From Marinobacter daepoensis DSM 16072 (GTDB lineage: Bacteria > Pseudomonadota > Gammaproteobacteria > Pseudomonadales > Oleiphilaceae), in contig NZ_ATWI01000009.1 in the NCBI RefSeq assembly GCF_000421165.1, forward strand, positions 826,948 through 890,947: a stretch of 64,000 bases of DNA, given 5' to 3'. The position numbers were made by a program, and so were the translations under genes. Shown piece after piece: positions 16,059 through 25,536 of the stretch (within the stretch, counting starts at the first letter, position 1; the number at the start of each line of letters is the position of its first letter). Under the pieces are notes generated by a model that searched no databases, had not been told where the DNA came from, and saw nothing but the letters and a program-made list of their open reading frames with translations.

Positions 16059-18143
16059 TCAGCCGTAATGCTGCAGCAGACTTGGTACGTCAATAATTAG
16101 AGCGATACGACCATCACCGGTAATCGTGGCGCCCGCCATTCCCGGCGTGCCCTGCAGGGCGCGGCCAAGCGGTTTGATGACAACCTCTTCCTGGCCAATC
16201 AACTGATCCACCACAAAACCAACCTGCCGGGTCCCCATGGCCACAATCACCACATGGGCGTTATCGGGTTCGGCCTGTCCCGCAGCCCCCCTTACCAGCC
16301 AACGCTTGATGTGGAACAAGGGGAACACCTTATCGCGCACCACAATGCACTCTTTTCCATCCACAACGTTGGTCTTGGTCAGATCCAGATGAAAAATCTC
16401 CACCACGTTCACCAACGGCAACGCAAACGACTGGTCGCCCAGCATGATCATCAATGTTGGCATGATCGCCAGCGTCAGAGGCACCTTGATGATGATGCTG
16501 GTGCCCTTGCCCTGCTCAGACATAATGTTGATCTGGCCGTTGAGCTGGCCAATTTTGGTTTTCACCACATCCATGCCGACGCCACGGCCGGACACATCAG
16601 AAATCTGCTCTTTGGTAGAAAAACCAGCCGCGAAGATCAGGTTAAAGCACTCATTGTCCGTCAGCCGATCGGCAGCATCCTGATCGTACAGCCCTTTCTC
16701 CACAGCCTTTCGCCGCAATACATTCGGGTCCATGCCGGCACCGTCGTCTACGATCGACAACAGAATGTGGTCCCCCTCCTGCTCGGCCGACAAGGTCACG
16801 GTTCCGGCCCGGGGCTTACCCGACCTTTCACGAACATCCGGCGCCTCGACACCATGATCCACCGAGTTTCTGACCAGATGCACAAGCGGATCTGCAAGCG
16901 CCTCAACCAGGTTCTTATCCAGGTCGGTGTCTTCGCCGTGCATCACCAGGTTGATCTCTTTGCTGAGGCTGCGAGCGAGATCCCGCACTACCCGGGGGAA
17001 GCGGCCAAAAACCTTTTTGATGGGCTGCATCCGGGTCTGCATGACTGCAGCCTGCAGGTCGGTTGTGACCACATCGAGGTTGGCCACGGCTTTGTGCATA
17101 TGCTCATCTTCACTCTCCGAACCAAGTCGCTGCAGGCGGTTACGCACCAGCACCAGCTCGCCCACCATATTCATGATGTCGTCCAGGCGCTTGGTGTCTA
17201 CTCGAACCGTCGTTTCAGCGACTGGCGCGGCGTCACGGGCGGGCGCTGACGAAGGCTTGGCGGCCGCTTTGATTTCGCCCCGGCGTTCCGCTTTCCCGGG
17301 TTCAGGCTTGGTGGCAGGCTCTGGCTTGGGAGCCGCGCCGGCTATAGCCGCACTTGGGCCAGCGCCTTTACCGTGGAGCTCGTCCAGCAGGTTTTCGAAT
17401 TCGTCATCGGAGATCAGGTCGCCGCTTGCAGACTCCACACTGCCAGCATCACTGGCCCTCGCAGAAGGCTCATCATCTGCAACCGCTGCCCCGGAAAACT
17501 GTCCCTTGCCATGAAGCTGATCAAGTAACGCCTCAAACTCGTCGTCAGTAATCTCATCATTGCCTGAGGAATCTGGGGGGAGAGCGCTTTCCTCAGAGGG
17601 TTCCGAAGTCTCTCCATCGGAGGGGGCATCGGCGAGTGCATCGAGCAGCTTCTCAAACTCTTCATCGGTGATGTCGCCCTGATCCGACTCACCAGGCCCG
17701 ACAGCCCCGGGCCCTGACGTTTCTTGCGTCTCTTCGACCGGAGCTTCATCGGATTCTGGCCGGGCCAGCTGATTCAGGGCGTCGATCAGTGCCTCGGGAG
17801 CCGGGGTAGGCTCTTCCCGGTTACGCACTTCCTCAAACATCGCATTTACGTGGTCAAGGGCTTCCAGCACCACGTCCATCAGTTCGGAAGTCACCTGACG
17901 TTTATGATTACGCAGAATATCAAACACGTTTTCTGCGGAGTGACAACAATTCACCAAGGCATCCAGCTGAAGAAAGCCGGCCCCGCCTTTAACGGTATGA
18001 AAGCCACGAAATATGGCGTTAAGCAGATCGCTGTCCTCGGGATGCTGCTCCAGATCCACCAGCTGCTCCGACAACTTTTCGAGTATCTCGCCAGCTTCTA
18101 CCAGGAAGTCCTGCAGGATCTCTTCATCAGCATCTAACGCCAT
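16059..18143 (-). CDS. cheA: Chemotaxis histidine kinase CheA
   Basis: 694-residue kinase. The P1 phosphotransfer domain has His49 in FRGFHTVKGGAGF. A long acidic linker (130-300) contains three related segments: ITDEEFEKLLDAL near 158-170, EITDDEFEALLDQLHGKG at 197-214 and LISDDEFENLLDELHGKG at 243-260. The dimerisation domain follows (TVRVDTKRLDDIMNMVGELV), then the ATPase (LVRNSVDHGVE, DDGAGMD, GRGVGMDVVK) and a CheW-like P5 domain to the end. There is no obvious P2 domain between P1 and the linker. It phosphorylates CheY and CheB. Confidence 0.97.
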   Translation of the reverse strand: MALDADEEILQDFLVEAGEILEKLSEQLVDLEQHPEDSDLLNAIFRGFHTVKGGAGFLQLDALVNCCHSAENVFDILRNHKRQVTSELMDVVLEALDHVNAMFEEVRNREEPTPAPEALIDALNQLARPESDEAPVEETQETSGPGAVGPGESDQGDITDEEFEKLLDALADAPSDGETSEPSEESALPPDSSGNDEITDDEFEALLDQLHGKGQFSGAAVADDEPSARASDAGSVESASGDLISDDEFENLLDELHGKGAGPSAAIAGAAPKPEPATKPEPGKAERRGEIKAAAKPSSAPARDAAPVAETTVRVDTKRLDDIMNMVGELVLVRNRLQRLGSESEDEHMHKAVANLDVVTTDLQAAVMQTRMQPIKKVFGRFPRVVRDLARSLSKEINLVMHGEDTDLDKNLVEALADPLVHLVRNSVDHGVEAPDVRERSGKPRAGTVTLSAEQEGDHILLSIVDDGAGMDPNVLRRKAVEKGLYDQDAADRLTDNECFNLIFAAGFSTKEQISDVSGRGVGMDVVKTKIGQLNGQINIMSEQGKGTSIIIKVPLTLAIMPTLMIMLGDQSFALPLVNVVEIFHLDLTKTNVVDGKECIVVRDKVFPLFHIKRWLVRGAAGQAEPDNAHVVIVAMGTRQVGFVVDQLIGQEEVVIKPLGRALQGTPGMAGATITGDGRIALIIDVPSLLQHYG

Positions 18144-18160
18144 GCGTTACCCTCTTATTA

Positions 18161-18946
18161 TCAGAATCCAAGACTGGACAGCAGATCATCCACGTCGTCC
18201 TGTCCCGAAACTACATCGTCCCGCTCATCGGCCTTGATTTGTGGCCCTACCCCTTTTTCGGCCGACTCTTCCATTTCTTCAATCTGGTGCACCGTCCCGG
18301 TCAGCTGATCCACGTGACTGGCCATAACCACCAGACTGAGCAAGTTGTCTTCTACTTCCTTCACCAGCGCCGTCACCTTCTGGATGACCTGTCCGGTCAG
18401 GTCCTGAAAATCCTGAGCCAGGAGAATTTCTGACAGGTTCTGGTACAGATTGTCGGAATCGGTCGTCAGGCCGGCAAAAAACGTATCGATCCGTCCATAC
18501 AGCTCGCGAAATTCGGCCGGCTCCATTTCCCGACGGCGCAGTCTCTGCCATTCGTCCCGGAGAGCAACGGCTTCATCACGCATGGCATGGGCCACTGGCA
18601 TACTTTCCTCAACCAGATCCATGGTCCGGTTGGCCGCCTGCCCGGTCATCTGCACAACGTAAGCCAGCCGGTCAGAGGCATCACTCATCTTCGACAGCGC
18701 TTCTTTCTGCTCAGCGCTGCGCGGGTCTATCTGGAAATTCCGGATTGCCTCGTGGAGACTGCGGGTCAGGCGCCCCACTTCCCGGTACAGACTCTGATCG
18801 CGAACCTCACTCAGATCATTGATCAGGGTCATCGCCTTTGCATAATTGCCGGCGTTAACAGTATCCGCCAAGTCGGCGGCCTGCTTCTGCAGCTTCTCTG
18901 CCACGTCCGGATCAAGGCCCTGATGGTTCTTTTTGGTATCACTCAT
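18161..18946 (-). CDS. cheZ: Protein phosphatase CheZ
   Basis: 261-residue helical phosphatase that dephosphorylates CheY-P. It carries the active-site motif LLAQDFQDLTGQVIQKV, whose Asp and Gln correspond to Asp143 and Gln147 of Escherichia coli CheZ. It ends in DDVDDLLSSLGF, the C-terminal CheY-binding peptide. It lies between cheY and cheA, 17 bases from each partner or a little more. Canonical in length and motifs. Confidence 0.97.
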   Translation of the reverse strand: MSDTKKNHQGLDPDVAEKLQKQAADLADTVNAGNYAKAMTLINDLSEVRDQSLYREVGRLTRSLHEAIRNFQIDPRSAEQKEALSKMSDASDRLAYVVQMTGQAANRTMDLVEESMPVAHAMRDEAVALRDEWQRLRRREMEPAEFRELYGRIDTFFAGLTTDSDNLYQNLSEILLAQDFQDLTGQVIQKVTALVKEVEDNLLSLVVMASHVDQLTGTVHQIEEMEESAEKGVGPQIKADERDDVVSGQDDVDDLLSSLGF

Positions 18947-18967
18947 GGCGAGCCATCCGACCTCTGG

Positions 18968-19351
18968 TTACTGGATTCGTTCGAATATCTTCTCGATCTT
19001 TTCCTTCAGGACCGCCGCTGTAAACGGCTTAACCACGTAACCGTTCACCCCGGCCTGAGCCGCCGCAACGATCTGGTCCCGCTTGGCTTCCGCCGTCACC
19101 ATAAGGACAGGAAGGTTCTTAAGGTTCTCATCGGCCCGAACCGCTTTCAGCAGATCAAATCCGGACATTCCGGGCATGTTCCAGTCCGTCACCAGGAAGT
19201 CGTACTTGCCGCTTCGGAGCATCGGCAACGCGGTGTTGCCGTCGTCTGCTTCATCCGTGTTGGTGAAACCAAGATCCCGCAGCAGGTTCTTGATGATGCG
19301 TCGCATTGTGGAAAAATCATCCACAATGAGAATTTTCATATTTTTGTCCAA
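18968..19351 (-). CDS. cheY: Chemotaxis response regulator CheY
   Basis: 127-residue single-domain receiver. Acidic pair Asp11-Asp12 ([12 protein letters not shown]), phospho-acceptor Asp56 ([12 protein letters not shown]), the conserved Thr/Ala switch (VTAEAKRD) and Lys in GYVVKPF. CheY-P binds FliM and FliN to change motor rotation. The start could be ATG 19351 (used here) or the internal Met5. It follows fliA by 159 bases, where I see no clear promoter. Confidence 0.97.
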   Translation of the reverse strand: MDKNMKILIVDDFSTMRRIIKNLLRDLGFTNTDEADDGNTALPMLRSGKYDFLVTDWNMPGMSGFDLLKAVRADENLKNLPVLMVTAEAKRDQIVAAAQAGVNGYVVKPFTAAVLKEKIEKIFERIQ

Positions 19352-19510
19352 TGGGACCTCCAGTCAGTAACACCCGGAATTCATTCAGCCTTTTGAGAGT
19401 CTAGCAGGCCGCTTTCATAACCGCTTATTGTGTGATGTTTGGGCGCGTTGTAAAGCGCCGGTTACCAAAAGCTACACAGCCTGCGAACAGAGAAATATCT
19501 CTCCACCGGG

Positions 19511-20254
19511 TCAGGCCGGAACCGCATCACGCCAATCGGCCAGCCGACTGCGGAGCCGCAAGGCAGCCTGGCTGTGAATCTGGCTTACCCGGCTCTCGCT
19601 GACGCCCAGGACAGCGCCGATTTCCTTAAGGTTAAGCTCTTCCTGGTAATACAGGCTCAGCACCAGTTGCTCACGCTCGGGCAGCTGTTCAATGGCCTCA
19701 GCCAGACTTTTCTGAAACGCGCCGGAAGCAACCCCATCCAACGGATTATCGCTGGCTTCTGCTTCTTCTAACGGCAACTCTCCCGATTCATTGAGTTCAT
19801 CAAGACTGAAAAGCCGGCCACTGTTGGCGTCCGCCAGTGAGGCATGGTATTCACTCAGGCTGATACCCAGCTCATCCGCGACCTCCGCGTCCTGGGCCTC
19901 CCGGCCCGTGCGGTCCTCCACCACTTTGATCGCGCCGGAGATTTTCCGGGCATTGCGGTGAACAGACCTGGGGACCCAGTCCCCTTTGCGGATTTCATCC
20001 ACCATGGCGCCGCGAATGCGAATACCAGCGTAGGTTTCGAAGGTGGCCCCTTTCCCGGAGGAGTAGCGCTGGGCAGCCTCAAGCAGGCCAATCATTCCGG
20101 CCTGCATCAGATCATCAAGCTGCACCGACGCAGGGAGTCGGGCCATAAGGTGAAGGGCGATTTTCTTGACCAGCGGAGCGTGCTCTTCAATCAGTGCTGA
20201 AGGACTCCTCGCACCGGCCTGATGGTATATTCCCAGATTTTTCGCCAATGTCAT
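19511..20254 (-). CDS. fliA: Flagellar RNA polymerase sigma factor FliA (sigma-28)
   Basis: 247-residue sigma factor. Region 2 includes LVKKIALHLMARLPASVQLDDLMQAGMIGLLEA and FETYAGIRIRGAMVDEIRKGDWVPRSV. Region 4 includes LPEREQLVLSLYYQEELNLKEIGAVLGVSESRVSQIHSQA. The frame extends upstream, but the ATG at 20254 (MTLAKNLGIYHQ) gives the family length and leaves a 31-base gap to fleN. It transcribes late genes, including probably parC (promoter at 13219). Confidence 0.95.
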   Translation of the reverse strand: MTLAKNLGIYHQAGARSPSALIEEHAPLVKKIALHLMARLPASVQLDDLMQAGMIGLLEAAQRYSSGKGATFETYAGIRIRGAMVDEIRKGDWVPRSVHRNARKISGAIKVVEDRTGREAQDAEVADELGISLSEYHASLADANSGRLFSLDELNESGELPLEEAEASDNPLDGVASGAFQKSLAEAIEQLPEREQLVLSLYYQEELNLKEIGAVLGVSESRVSQIHSQAALRLRSRLADWRDAVPA

Positions 20255-20285
20255 GCATCCGGTTTCTTGTGGGGCTGGATTCAGA

Positions 20286-21098
20286 TCAGACTTCGACGAG
20301 CCGCTCCACGAAAAACTCAAGGTGGCCCCGGGGGGTGGACGGCAATGGCCAGCTATCGACCTTTTCAGCCAGGGCACGAATGGCCAGAGATGCCTTGGCT
20401 CTCGGATAGGCATCCAACACCGCCTTCTGACGCTGAACGGCTTTCTTGACGGCCTCGTCGTAAGGCACGATACCTACGTATTGTAGTGCGACATCCAGAA
20501 AACGCTCGGTGACCCGGGTCAGTTTTTCAAACAGATGGCGGCCTTCCTGCTCGTTCCGAACCTGATTTGCCAGAATCCGGAACCGGTTGGTACCGTAGTC
20601 CCGGTTCATGAGTTTGATCAGCGCATAGGCGTCAGTAATCGACGTTGGCTCATCACAGACCACCAGCAGTAACTCCTGCGATGCTCTCAGAAAACTGACA
20701 ACAGACTCGGAAATACCTGCTGCAGTATCCACAATCAGAACGTCGATCTGATCACCCAGTTCACTGAACGCGTTGATCAGACCAGCATGCTCCATGGCGC
20801 TGAGCTGGGTCATTCTCTGGGTACCGGATGACGCTGGCACAATTTTGATGCCTCCAGGCCCATTCACCAGCACATCCTTCAGATCACACTCACCGTTCAA
20901 CACGTCCTGAAGATTCCGGTTTGCAGTGATCCCCAGCAATACATCAATATTGGCCAGCCCAAGATCTGCGTCCAGCAATACCACCCGGCGCCCCTTCTGG
21001 GCCAGAGCAATACCGAGATTGACCGAAACATTGCTCTTGCCGACGCCGCCTTTGCCGCCGGAAACCGCAATCACCTGAACCGGATGTGGTCTGCTCAT
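20286..21098 (-). CDS. fleN: Flagellar number regulator FleN (FlhG), MinD-like ATPase
   Basis: 270-residue ATPase with deviant Walker A SGGKGGVGKSN near the N-terminus, VVLLDADLGLANIDVLLG, and Walker B DVLIVDTAAGISE. In polar flagellates FleN antagonises the activator FleQ and limits flagella to one per pole. It also stimulates FlhF GTPase. It sits in the usual order flhF-fleN-fliA, 68 bases after flhF and 31 bases before fliA. Confidence 0.95.
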   Translation of the reverse strand: MSRPHPVQVIAVSGGKGGVGKSNVSVNLGIALAQKGRRVVLLDADLGLANIDVLLGITANRNLQDVLNGECDLKDVLVNGPGGIKIVPASSGTQRMTQLSAMEHAGLINAFSELGDQIDVLIVDTAAGISESVVSFLRASQELLLVVCDEPTSITDAYALIKLMNRDYGTNRFRILANQVRNEQEGRHLFEKLTRVTERFLDVALQYVGIVPYDEAVKKAVQRQKAVLDAYPRAKASLAIRALAEKVDSWPLPSTPRGHLEFFVERLVEV

Positions 21099-21166
21099 AC
21101 TGTTATCAGTCTCTTACTACGTTCTTATACGGGCACGCATGCCACGTGTTCATAATGCCGGCAGAG

Positions 21167-22441
21167 TCAGGCGCCCTCGGCGACGGCCTGAGCATTCTGC
21201 AACCCTTTGAGCCTGTCTACCCCCTGGCGCACCAACGGGATGGCTTCTGCTCTGTGAAGGTCCTCCGGTATCTTCTGGCCGTCGGTATACCAGGACACCG
21301 GAAGGCTGGTTTCCATCACAAATCCCAGCGCCTCACCCAGAGTCAGGGCCTCATCAATCTTGGTCATGATGCAGCCTGCAAGGTTTGCCATCTTATAGCA
21401 ATGCCACACGGATTTCATAATACGCGGCTGACTGGTTGCCGACACCACCAGATGCGTGCGAATCGCATGATGGCTTCGGGCCAGCTCTGCCAGCTGCTCC
21501 TGATAGCCCCGGTCTGCACTGGTCAGGCCGGCCGTATCAATCAGAACCAGATGTCGGTCAGACAGCTCATCCAGGATGTCATCCAGAGAATGACTTTCGT
21601 CCACAACCCTCACTGGCACATTCAGTATACGCCCGAACACAAAAAGCTGTTCATGGGCAGCCACCCGATACCTGTCTGTGGTGACCAGCGCCAGAGAGTC
21701 CGGCCCGTGCTCCAGAACATAGCGAGCGGCCAGCTTGCCAATGGTCGTGGTCTTTCCGGAACCCGTGGGGCCAACCAGAGCGTACACGCCACCAGCATCC
21801 AACCAGTCCTCCCGGGCCGTTCGAACACCGGTTGCCAGCATTTTCAAGGATCGCTTCCAGCCATCCTCAAGCCGCCCCGACCGGTGCTGCCGAGACAAAG
21901 ATCCCGCCAACTCTGCGCTCAGCCCGAACTCCTGCAAGCGCTCAGCCAGGCGCTGCTGAACGGCATTGTTCCCAACATCCCGGGAGGCTGACGCTGATCC
22001 CGCACTGACAAGATCTCTCAGAGAGCTGATTTCTGCCCGCATGCTGGCCAGCTCATCCGCATAACCAGCGGACGCGTTCGCCGGGGCCACCTGAACGTCA
22101 GACACCTCAGTTGCAGGTGCCGTACTTTGGCAATACGAAAGGCCATTGGCCCTTTGTTCCCTGACCTCGCGGATGCGGCTGCGAGACCGGTTCAATTCAT
22201 CTTCAAGCCGGAGATGCTGTTCCGCCTGCATCTCCGCCAGGCGAGAGCCGTTTGTGGCTTCGGCGGCCTTCTCTCCCAGCCGCTGCCGCGCCATATTTTC
22301 GTCGTAATCGAGCGCCGTCACAATTTCGACACCCCCTTCCACCCGGCGATTAGACAGAATCACGGCATCAGGCCCCATTTCATGGCTGACCTGTTTCAGG
22401 GCTTCAGCCATGGACTTCGCAAAAAACCGTTTCACTTTCAT
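21167..22441 (-). CDS. flhF: Flagellar biosynthesis GTPase FlhF
   Basis: 424-residue SRP-type GTPase that marks the pole for flagellar assembly. The basic N-terminus MKVKRFFAKSMAEALKQVSHEMGPDAVILSNRRV is the FlhF signature. A variable middle region is followed by the NG domain with Walker A ALVGPTGSGKTTTIGKLAARY, LVLIDTAGLTSADRG and TKIDEALTLGEAL. The frame is open eight codons further upstream. The ATG at 22441 matches the family N-terminus. Confidence 0.96.
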   Translation of the reverse strand: MKVKRFFAKSMAEALKQVSHEMGPDAVILSNRRVEGGVEIVTALDYDENMARQRLGEKAAEATNGSRLAEMQAEQHLRLEDELNRSRSRIREVREQRANGLSYCQSTAPATEVSDVQVAPANASAGYADELASMRAEISSLRDLVSAGSASASRDVGNNAVQQRLAERLQEFGLSAELAGSLSRQHRSGRLEDGWKRSLKMLATGVRTAREDWLDAGGVYALVGPTGSGKTTTIGKLAARYVLEHGPDSLALVTTDRYRVAAHEQLFVFGRILNVPVRVVDESHSLDDILDELSDRHLVLIDTAGLTSADRGYQEQLAELARSHHAIRTHLVVSATSQPRIMKSVWHCYKMANLAGCIMTKIDEALTLGEALGFVMETSLPVSWYTDGQKIPEDLHRAEAIPLVRQGVDRLKGLQNAQAVAEGA

Positions 22442-22496
22442 GATGCTGCTTCCTCCCACCGGCAAGCCCTGAGGCTCTCCGAGATGCTCCGACGAA

Positions 22497-24671
22497 TTAT
22501 TGTCCGACGGAGGCGACTATCGTGATCTGTTTGTTGTCCGGGATTTCCTGGTACGAGAGCACGTGCAAACGCTCCACCCCATAGCTCGCAAACTTTGCCA
22601 GCACCGGACGCAAAGGCCCGGAGACCAGCAGAATAGCGGGCTTGCCGAGCATCTCCTGCCGCTGCACGCTGTCTTGCAGAGAGCGTTGCAGCTTTTCAAC
22701 CATATTCGGTTCAAGCACCAGGCCAATGTCATCCTGACCGCCGGATTGTTGACTCTGCTGGACAGACTTTAGCAATAACTGTTCCAGGTCTGGGTCCAGC
22801 GTAATGACAGGAATTTCCGAATCATTTCCACAGATGCTCTGAACAATCATCCTTCGCAACGCCTGACGGGCCACCGTGGTCAGGATTTTCGGGTCCTGAC
22901 TCTTAGGATGCACATTCACGATGGCCTCAGCGATGGAGCGCATATCCCGGACAGGGACTTCTTCTTTCAGGAGATTCTGCAACACTTTCAGCAAGATGCT
23001 GATGGAAATCGTGGTGGGAACCAGCTCCTCGGCCAGCTTGGGTGAAATCTTCTCCAGCTGATCCAGCCACTTCTGAGCCTCTTCATGGCCGATCAGCTCA
23101 TGCGCATGAGACTGCAGGATCTGATTCAGGTGGGTGGCAACGACCGTACTGGCATCAACCACCGTGTACCCCAGAGTCTGGGCCTGATCTTTTCGGTCAA
23201 CCTCAATCCAGATGGCATCCAGCCCAAAGGCTGGGTCTTTGCCGGCAATCCCTTCCACTTTTCCAAACACCTGCCCCGGATCAATGGCCAGCTCACGCTC
23301 CGGATGAATTTCAGCCTCAGCAATAGTGACCCCCATGAGGGTAATCCGGTAAACGTTTGGCATCAGATCCAGGTTGTCGCGGATGTGCACAGAAGGCATC
23401 AGAAAACCAAGGTCCTGAGACAACTTCTTGCGCACCCCTTTGATCCGGCTCAGCAACTGGCCACCCTGAGATTTATCCACCAGCGGGATCAGCCGGTAAC
23501 CCACCTCCAGCCCGACAATGTCCACCGTGGCAACATCGTCCCAGCCCAGCTCCCGGGTTTCTCCCGGCGCCGGCAAGGCCTGGCCCTCGCCGCCAGACCG
23601 ATCCGGTGCAATGTCGGCGCCCGGACGAACCGCCCCACCCGCCAGGCCGCTACGCCCCACAAAATTGCCGGAATCCTCAACCGTCTGCCGTTGTTTCTTC
23701 CAGATCAGCCAGGCGGCCCCGGCCGCCAGCAAGCCAAGCCCCAGAAACGCCACGTGAGGCATGCCTGGAATCACCCCAAGAAGGAGCAGAATGCCGGCAG
23801 CGATTCCCAATGCCTTGGGAGCGCTGAACATTTGCTGAATGATCTGCCCGCCCATGTCCTGGCTGGACGTCACACGGGTCACCATGATTGCCGCCGACGT
23901 CGACAACAGCAGAGAAGGAATCTGGGCCACCAGGCCATCACCAATGGTCAGCAGCGCGTAGCGCTCCATTGCAAGCCCGAAGTCCAGGCCATGCTGCAAC
24001 ATGCCAATCGCGATGCCGCCAATGATGTTAATGGCGAGAATCAGCAAACCGGCGACGGCATCGCCTTTGACAAACTTCGAGGCGCCGTCCATAGACCCGT
24101 AGAAATCGGCCTCCTGGGCAATTTCAGAGCGTCTGGCTTTGGCCTCATCCTGATTGATCAGGCCGGCGTTCAGGTCGGCATCAATAGCCATCTGCTTGCC
24201 TGGCATGGCATCCAGGGTAAAACGGGCGCTGACCTCAGATACCCGGCCGGCACCCTTGGTAACCACCAGAAAGTTAATAATCATCAGAATGGCGAACACC
24301 ACCAGCCCCACAGCGTAGTTTCCGCCGATCAACACCGCCCCAAAGGACTCAATCACCTTACCGGCGGCATCCCCACCTTCGTGGCCATTAAGCAGAACAA
24401 TCCGGGTGGACGCGACGTTCAGCCCAAGGCGCAGCAAGGTCGCCACCAGCAACACCGTAGGAAATGACGCAAATTCCATCGGCCGGAGTGCATAGACACA
24501 CACCAGAAGAATGACGATGGAAAGCGTGATATTGAAGGTAAAAAACACATCAAGGAGAAACGCGGGCATCGGCAGAATCATCATGCCCAGCAATCCCATC
24601 AGCATCAGCGGGATACCCAGGTTCCCCCGCGTCAGGGATTTGACGTTATTAAGGACGAGTGCTCGGTCCAT
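22497..24671 (-). CDS. flhA: Flagellar export gate protein FlhA
   Basis: 724-residue inner-membrane component of the flagellar type III export gate. About eight membrane helices fill residues 20-330, with the FHIPEP-family stretch STRIVLLNGHEGGDAAGKVIESFG and the loop GAGRVSEVSARFTLDAMPGKQMAIDADLNAG. The large cytoplasmic domain binds chaperone-substrate complexes. The frame runs upstream to 24857, but ATG 24671 has GGAG nine bases ahead and the expected N-terminus. A sigma-54 promoter lies at 24754-24770. Confidence 0.96.
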   Translation of the reverse strand: MDRALVLNNVKSLTRGNLGIPLMLMGLLGMMILPMPAFLLDVFFTFNITLSIVILLVCVYALRPMEFASFPTVLLVATLLRLGLNVASTRIVLLNGHEGGDAAGKVIESFGAVLIGGNYAVGLVVFAILMIINFLVVTKGAGRVSEVSARFTLDAMPGKQMAIDADLNAGLINQDEAKARRSEIAQEADFYGSMDGASKFVKGDAVAGLLILAINIIGGIAIGMLQHGLDFGLAMERYALLTIGDGLVAQIPSLLLSTSAAIMVTRVTSSQDMGGQIIQQMFSAPKALGIAAGILLLLGVIPGMPHVAFLGLGLLAAGAAWLIWKKQRQTVEDSGNFVGRSGLAGGAVRPGADIAPDRSGGEGQALPAPGETRELGWDDVATVDIVGLEVGYRLIPLVDKSQGGQLLSRIKGVRKKLSQDLGFLMPSVHIRDNLDLMPNVYRITLMGVTIAEAEIHPERELAIDPGQVFGKVEGIAGKDPAFGLDAIWIEVDRKDQAQTLGYTVVDASTVVATHLNQILQSHAHELIGHEEAQKWLDQLEKISPKLAEELVPTTISISILLKVLQNLLKEEVPVRDMRSIAEAIVNVHPKSQDPKILTTVARQALRRMIVQSICGNDSEIPVITLDPDLEQLLLKSVQQSQQSGGQDDIGLVLEPNMVEKLQRSLQDSVQRQEMLGKPAILLVSGPLRPVLAKFASYGVERLHVLSYQEIPDNKQITIVASVGQ

Positions 24672-24753
24672 GCCGGAATGTCTCCACGTATCTGGGGTTG
24701 CAGGTGAGGTCAGGGTCGGAAATCTGACGCCTGCTGTTGCCTTAGCGGAGTCA

Positions 24754-24770
24754 CCGCAAGAACCGTACCA
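24754..24770 (-). promoter_or_regulatory. Sigma-54 promoter of flhA
   Basis: Minus strand reads TGGTAC-N5-TTGCG with GG and GC separated by 10 bases. The expected start is about 72 bases before the flhA ATG. It lies in the 224-base region shared with the divergent upp gene. Confidence 0.65.
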
Positions 24771-24895
24771 GCCCGGCAAGAGTTGACGCAGAACACACTT
24801 ACAACGCCTGACGCAGAGCGCGAGATACGGTATCCTTTTCGCCATTTGCGATAACACAATTCAAGCAAGAACTCCAAACACACAGGTGACCCCCC

Positions 24896-25534
24896 ATGCC
24901 GATCCACGAAGTGAAGCACCCCCTGATCCGCCATAAGCTGGGCCTCATGCGCCGCGCCGACATCAGCACCAAGAACTTCCGGGAACTGGCACAGGAAGTT
25001 GGCGCGCTGCTGACCTACGAGGCCACCAAGGATTTCAGTCTTCAGGAAAAAACCATCGAAGGCTGGGCCGGCCCGGTGTCGGTGGAGCAGATACACGGCA
25101 AAAAAATCACCATTGTCCCTATCCTGCGGGCAGGGCTGGGAATGCTGGACGGCGTGCTAAGCCTGATCCCGGTCGCCCGGGTCAGTGTTGTCGGCCAGAT
25201 TCGCAACGAAGACACTCTGGAGGCCGAGACCTATCTGGAAAAACTGGTTGGTGAACTGGACCAGCGTATGGCTTTGATCATTGATCCTATGCTGGCCACA
25301 GGCGGCTCCATGATTTCCACCATCGACCTGCTCAAAAAAGCGGGCAGCACAGAAATCCGGGCGCTGGTGCTGGTAGCCGCGCCAGAGGGCGTGGACAAGG
25401 TTCTTGAGAAGCACCCGGACGTTTCCATCTACACGGCATCGCTGGATGAGTGCCTGAACGACAAAGGCTACATCCTCCCCGGCCTTGGCGATGCGGGAGA
25501 CAAGATCTTCGGCACCAAGCAGAAGGACGTCTGA
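24896..25534 (+). CDS. upp: Uracil phosphoribosyltransferase
   Basis: 212-residue cytoplasmic enzyme that makes UMP from uracil and PRPP. The N-terminus [20 protein letters not shown] is typical. The PRPP loop is [13 protein letters not shown] and the uracil-binding end includes [16 protein letters not shown]. It is followed after two bases by the uracil permease gene, so transport and salvage are coupled. The pair has no link to motility and interrupts the flagellar genes between flhA and flhB. Confidence 0.97.
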   Translation: MPIHEVKHPLIRHKLGLMRRADISTKNFRELAQEVGALLTYEATKDFSLQEKTIEGWAGPVSVEQIHGKKITIVPILRAGLGMLDGVLSLIPVARVSVVGQIRNEDTLEAETYLEKLVGELDQRMALIIDPMLATGGSMISTIDLLKKAGSTEIRALVLVAAPEGVDKVLEKHPDVSIYTASLDECLNDKGYILPGLGDAGDKIFGTKQKDV

Positions 25535-25536
25535 GC

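Noticed and set aside
16254..17249. 331-residue plus-strand open frame opposite cheA
   Set aside because: Antisense shadow of a well-conserved kinase; composition is unlike real proteins of this genome.
23085..24467. 460-residue plus-strand open frame inside flhA
   Set aside because: Low-complexity His/Gln/Pro composition and fully opposite a conserved gene. No ribosome site or domain.
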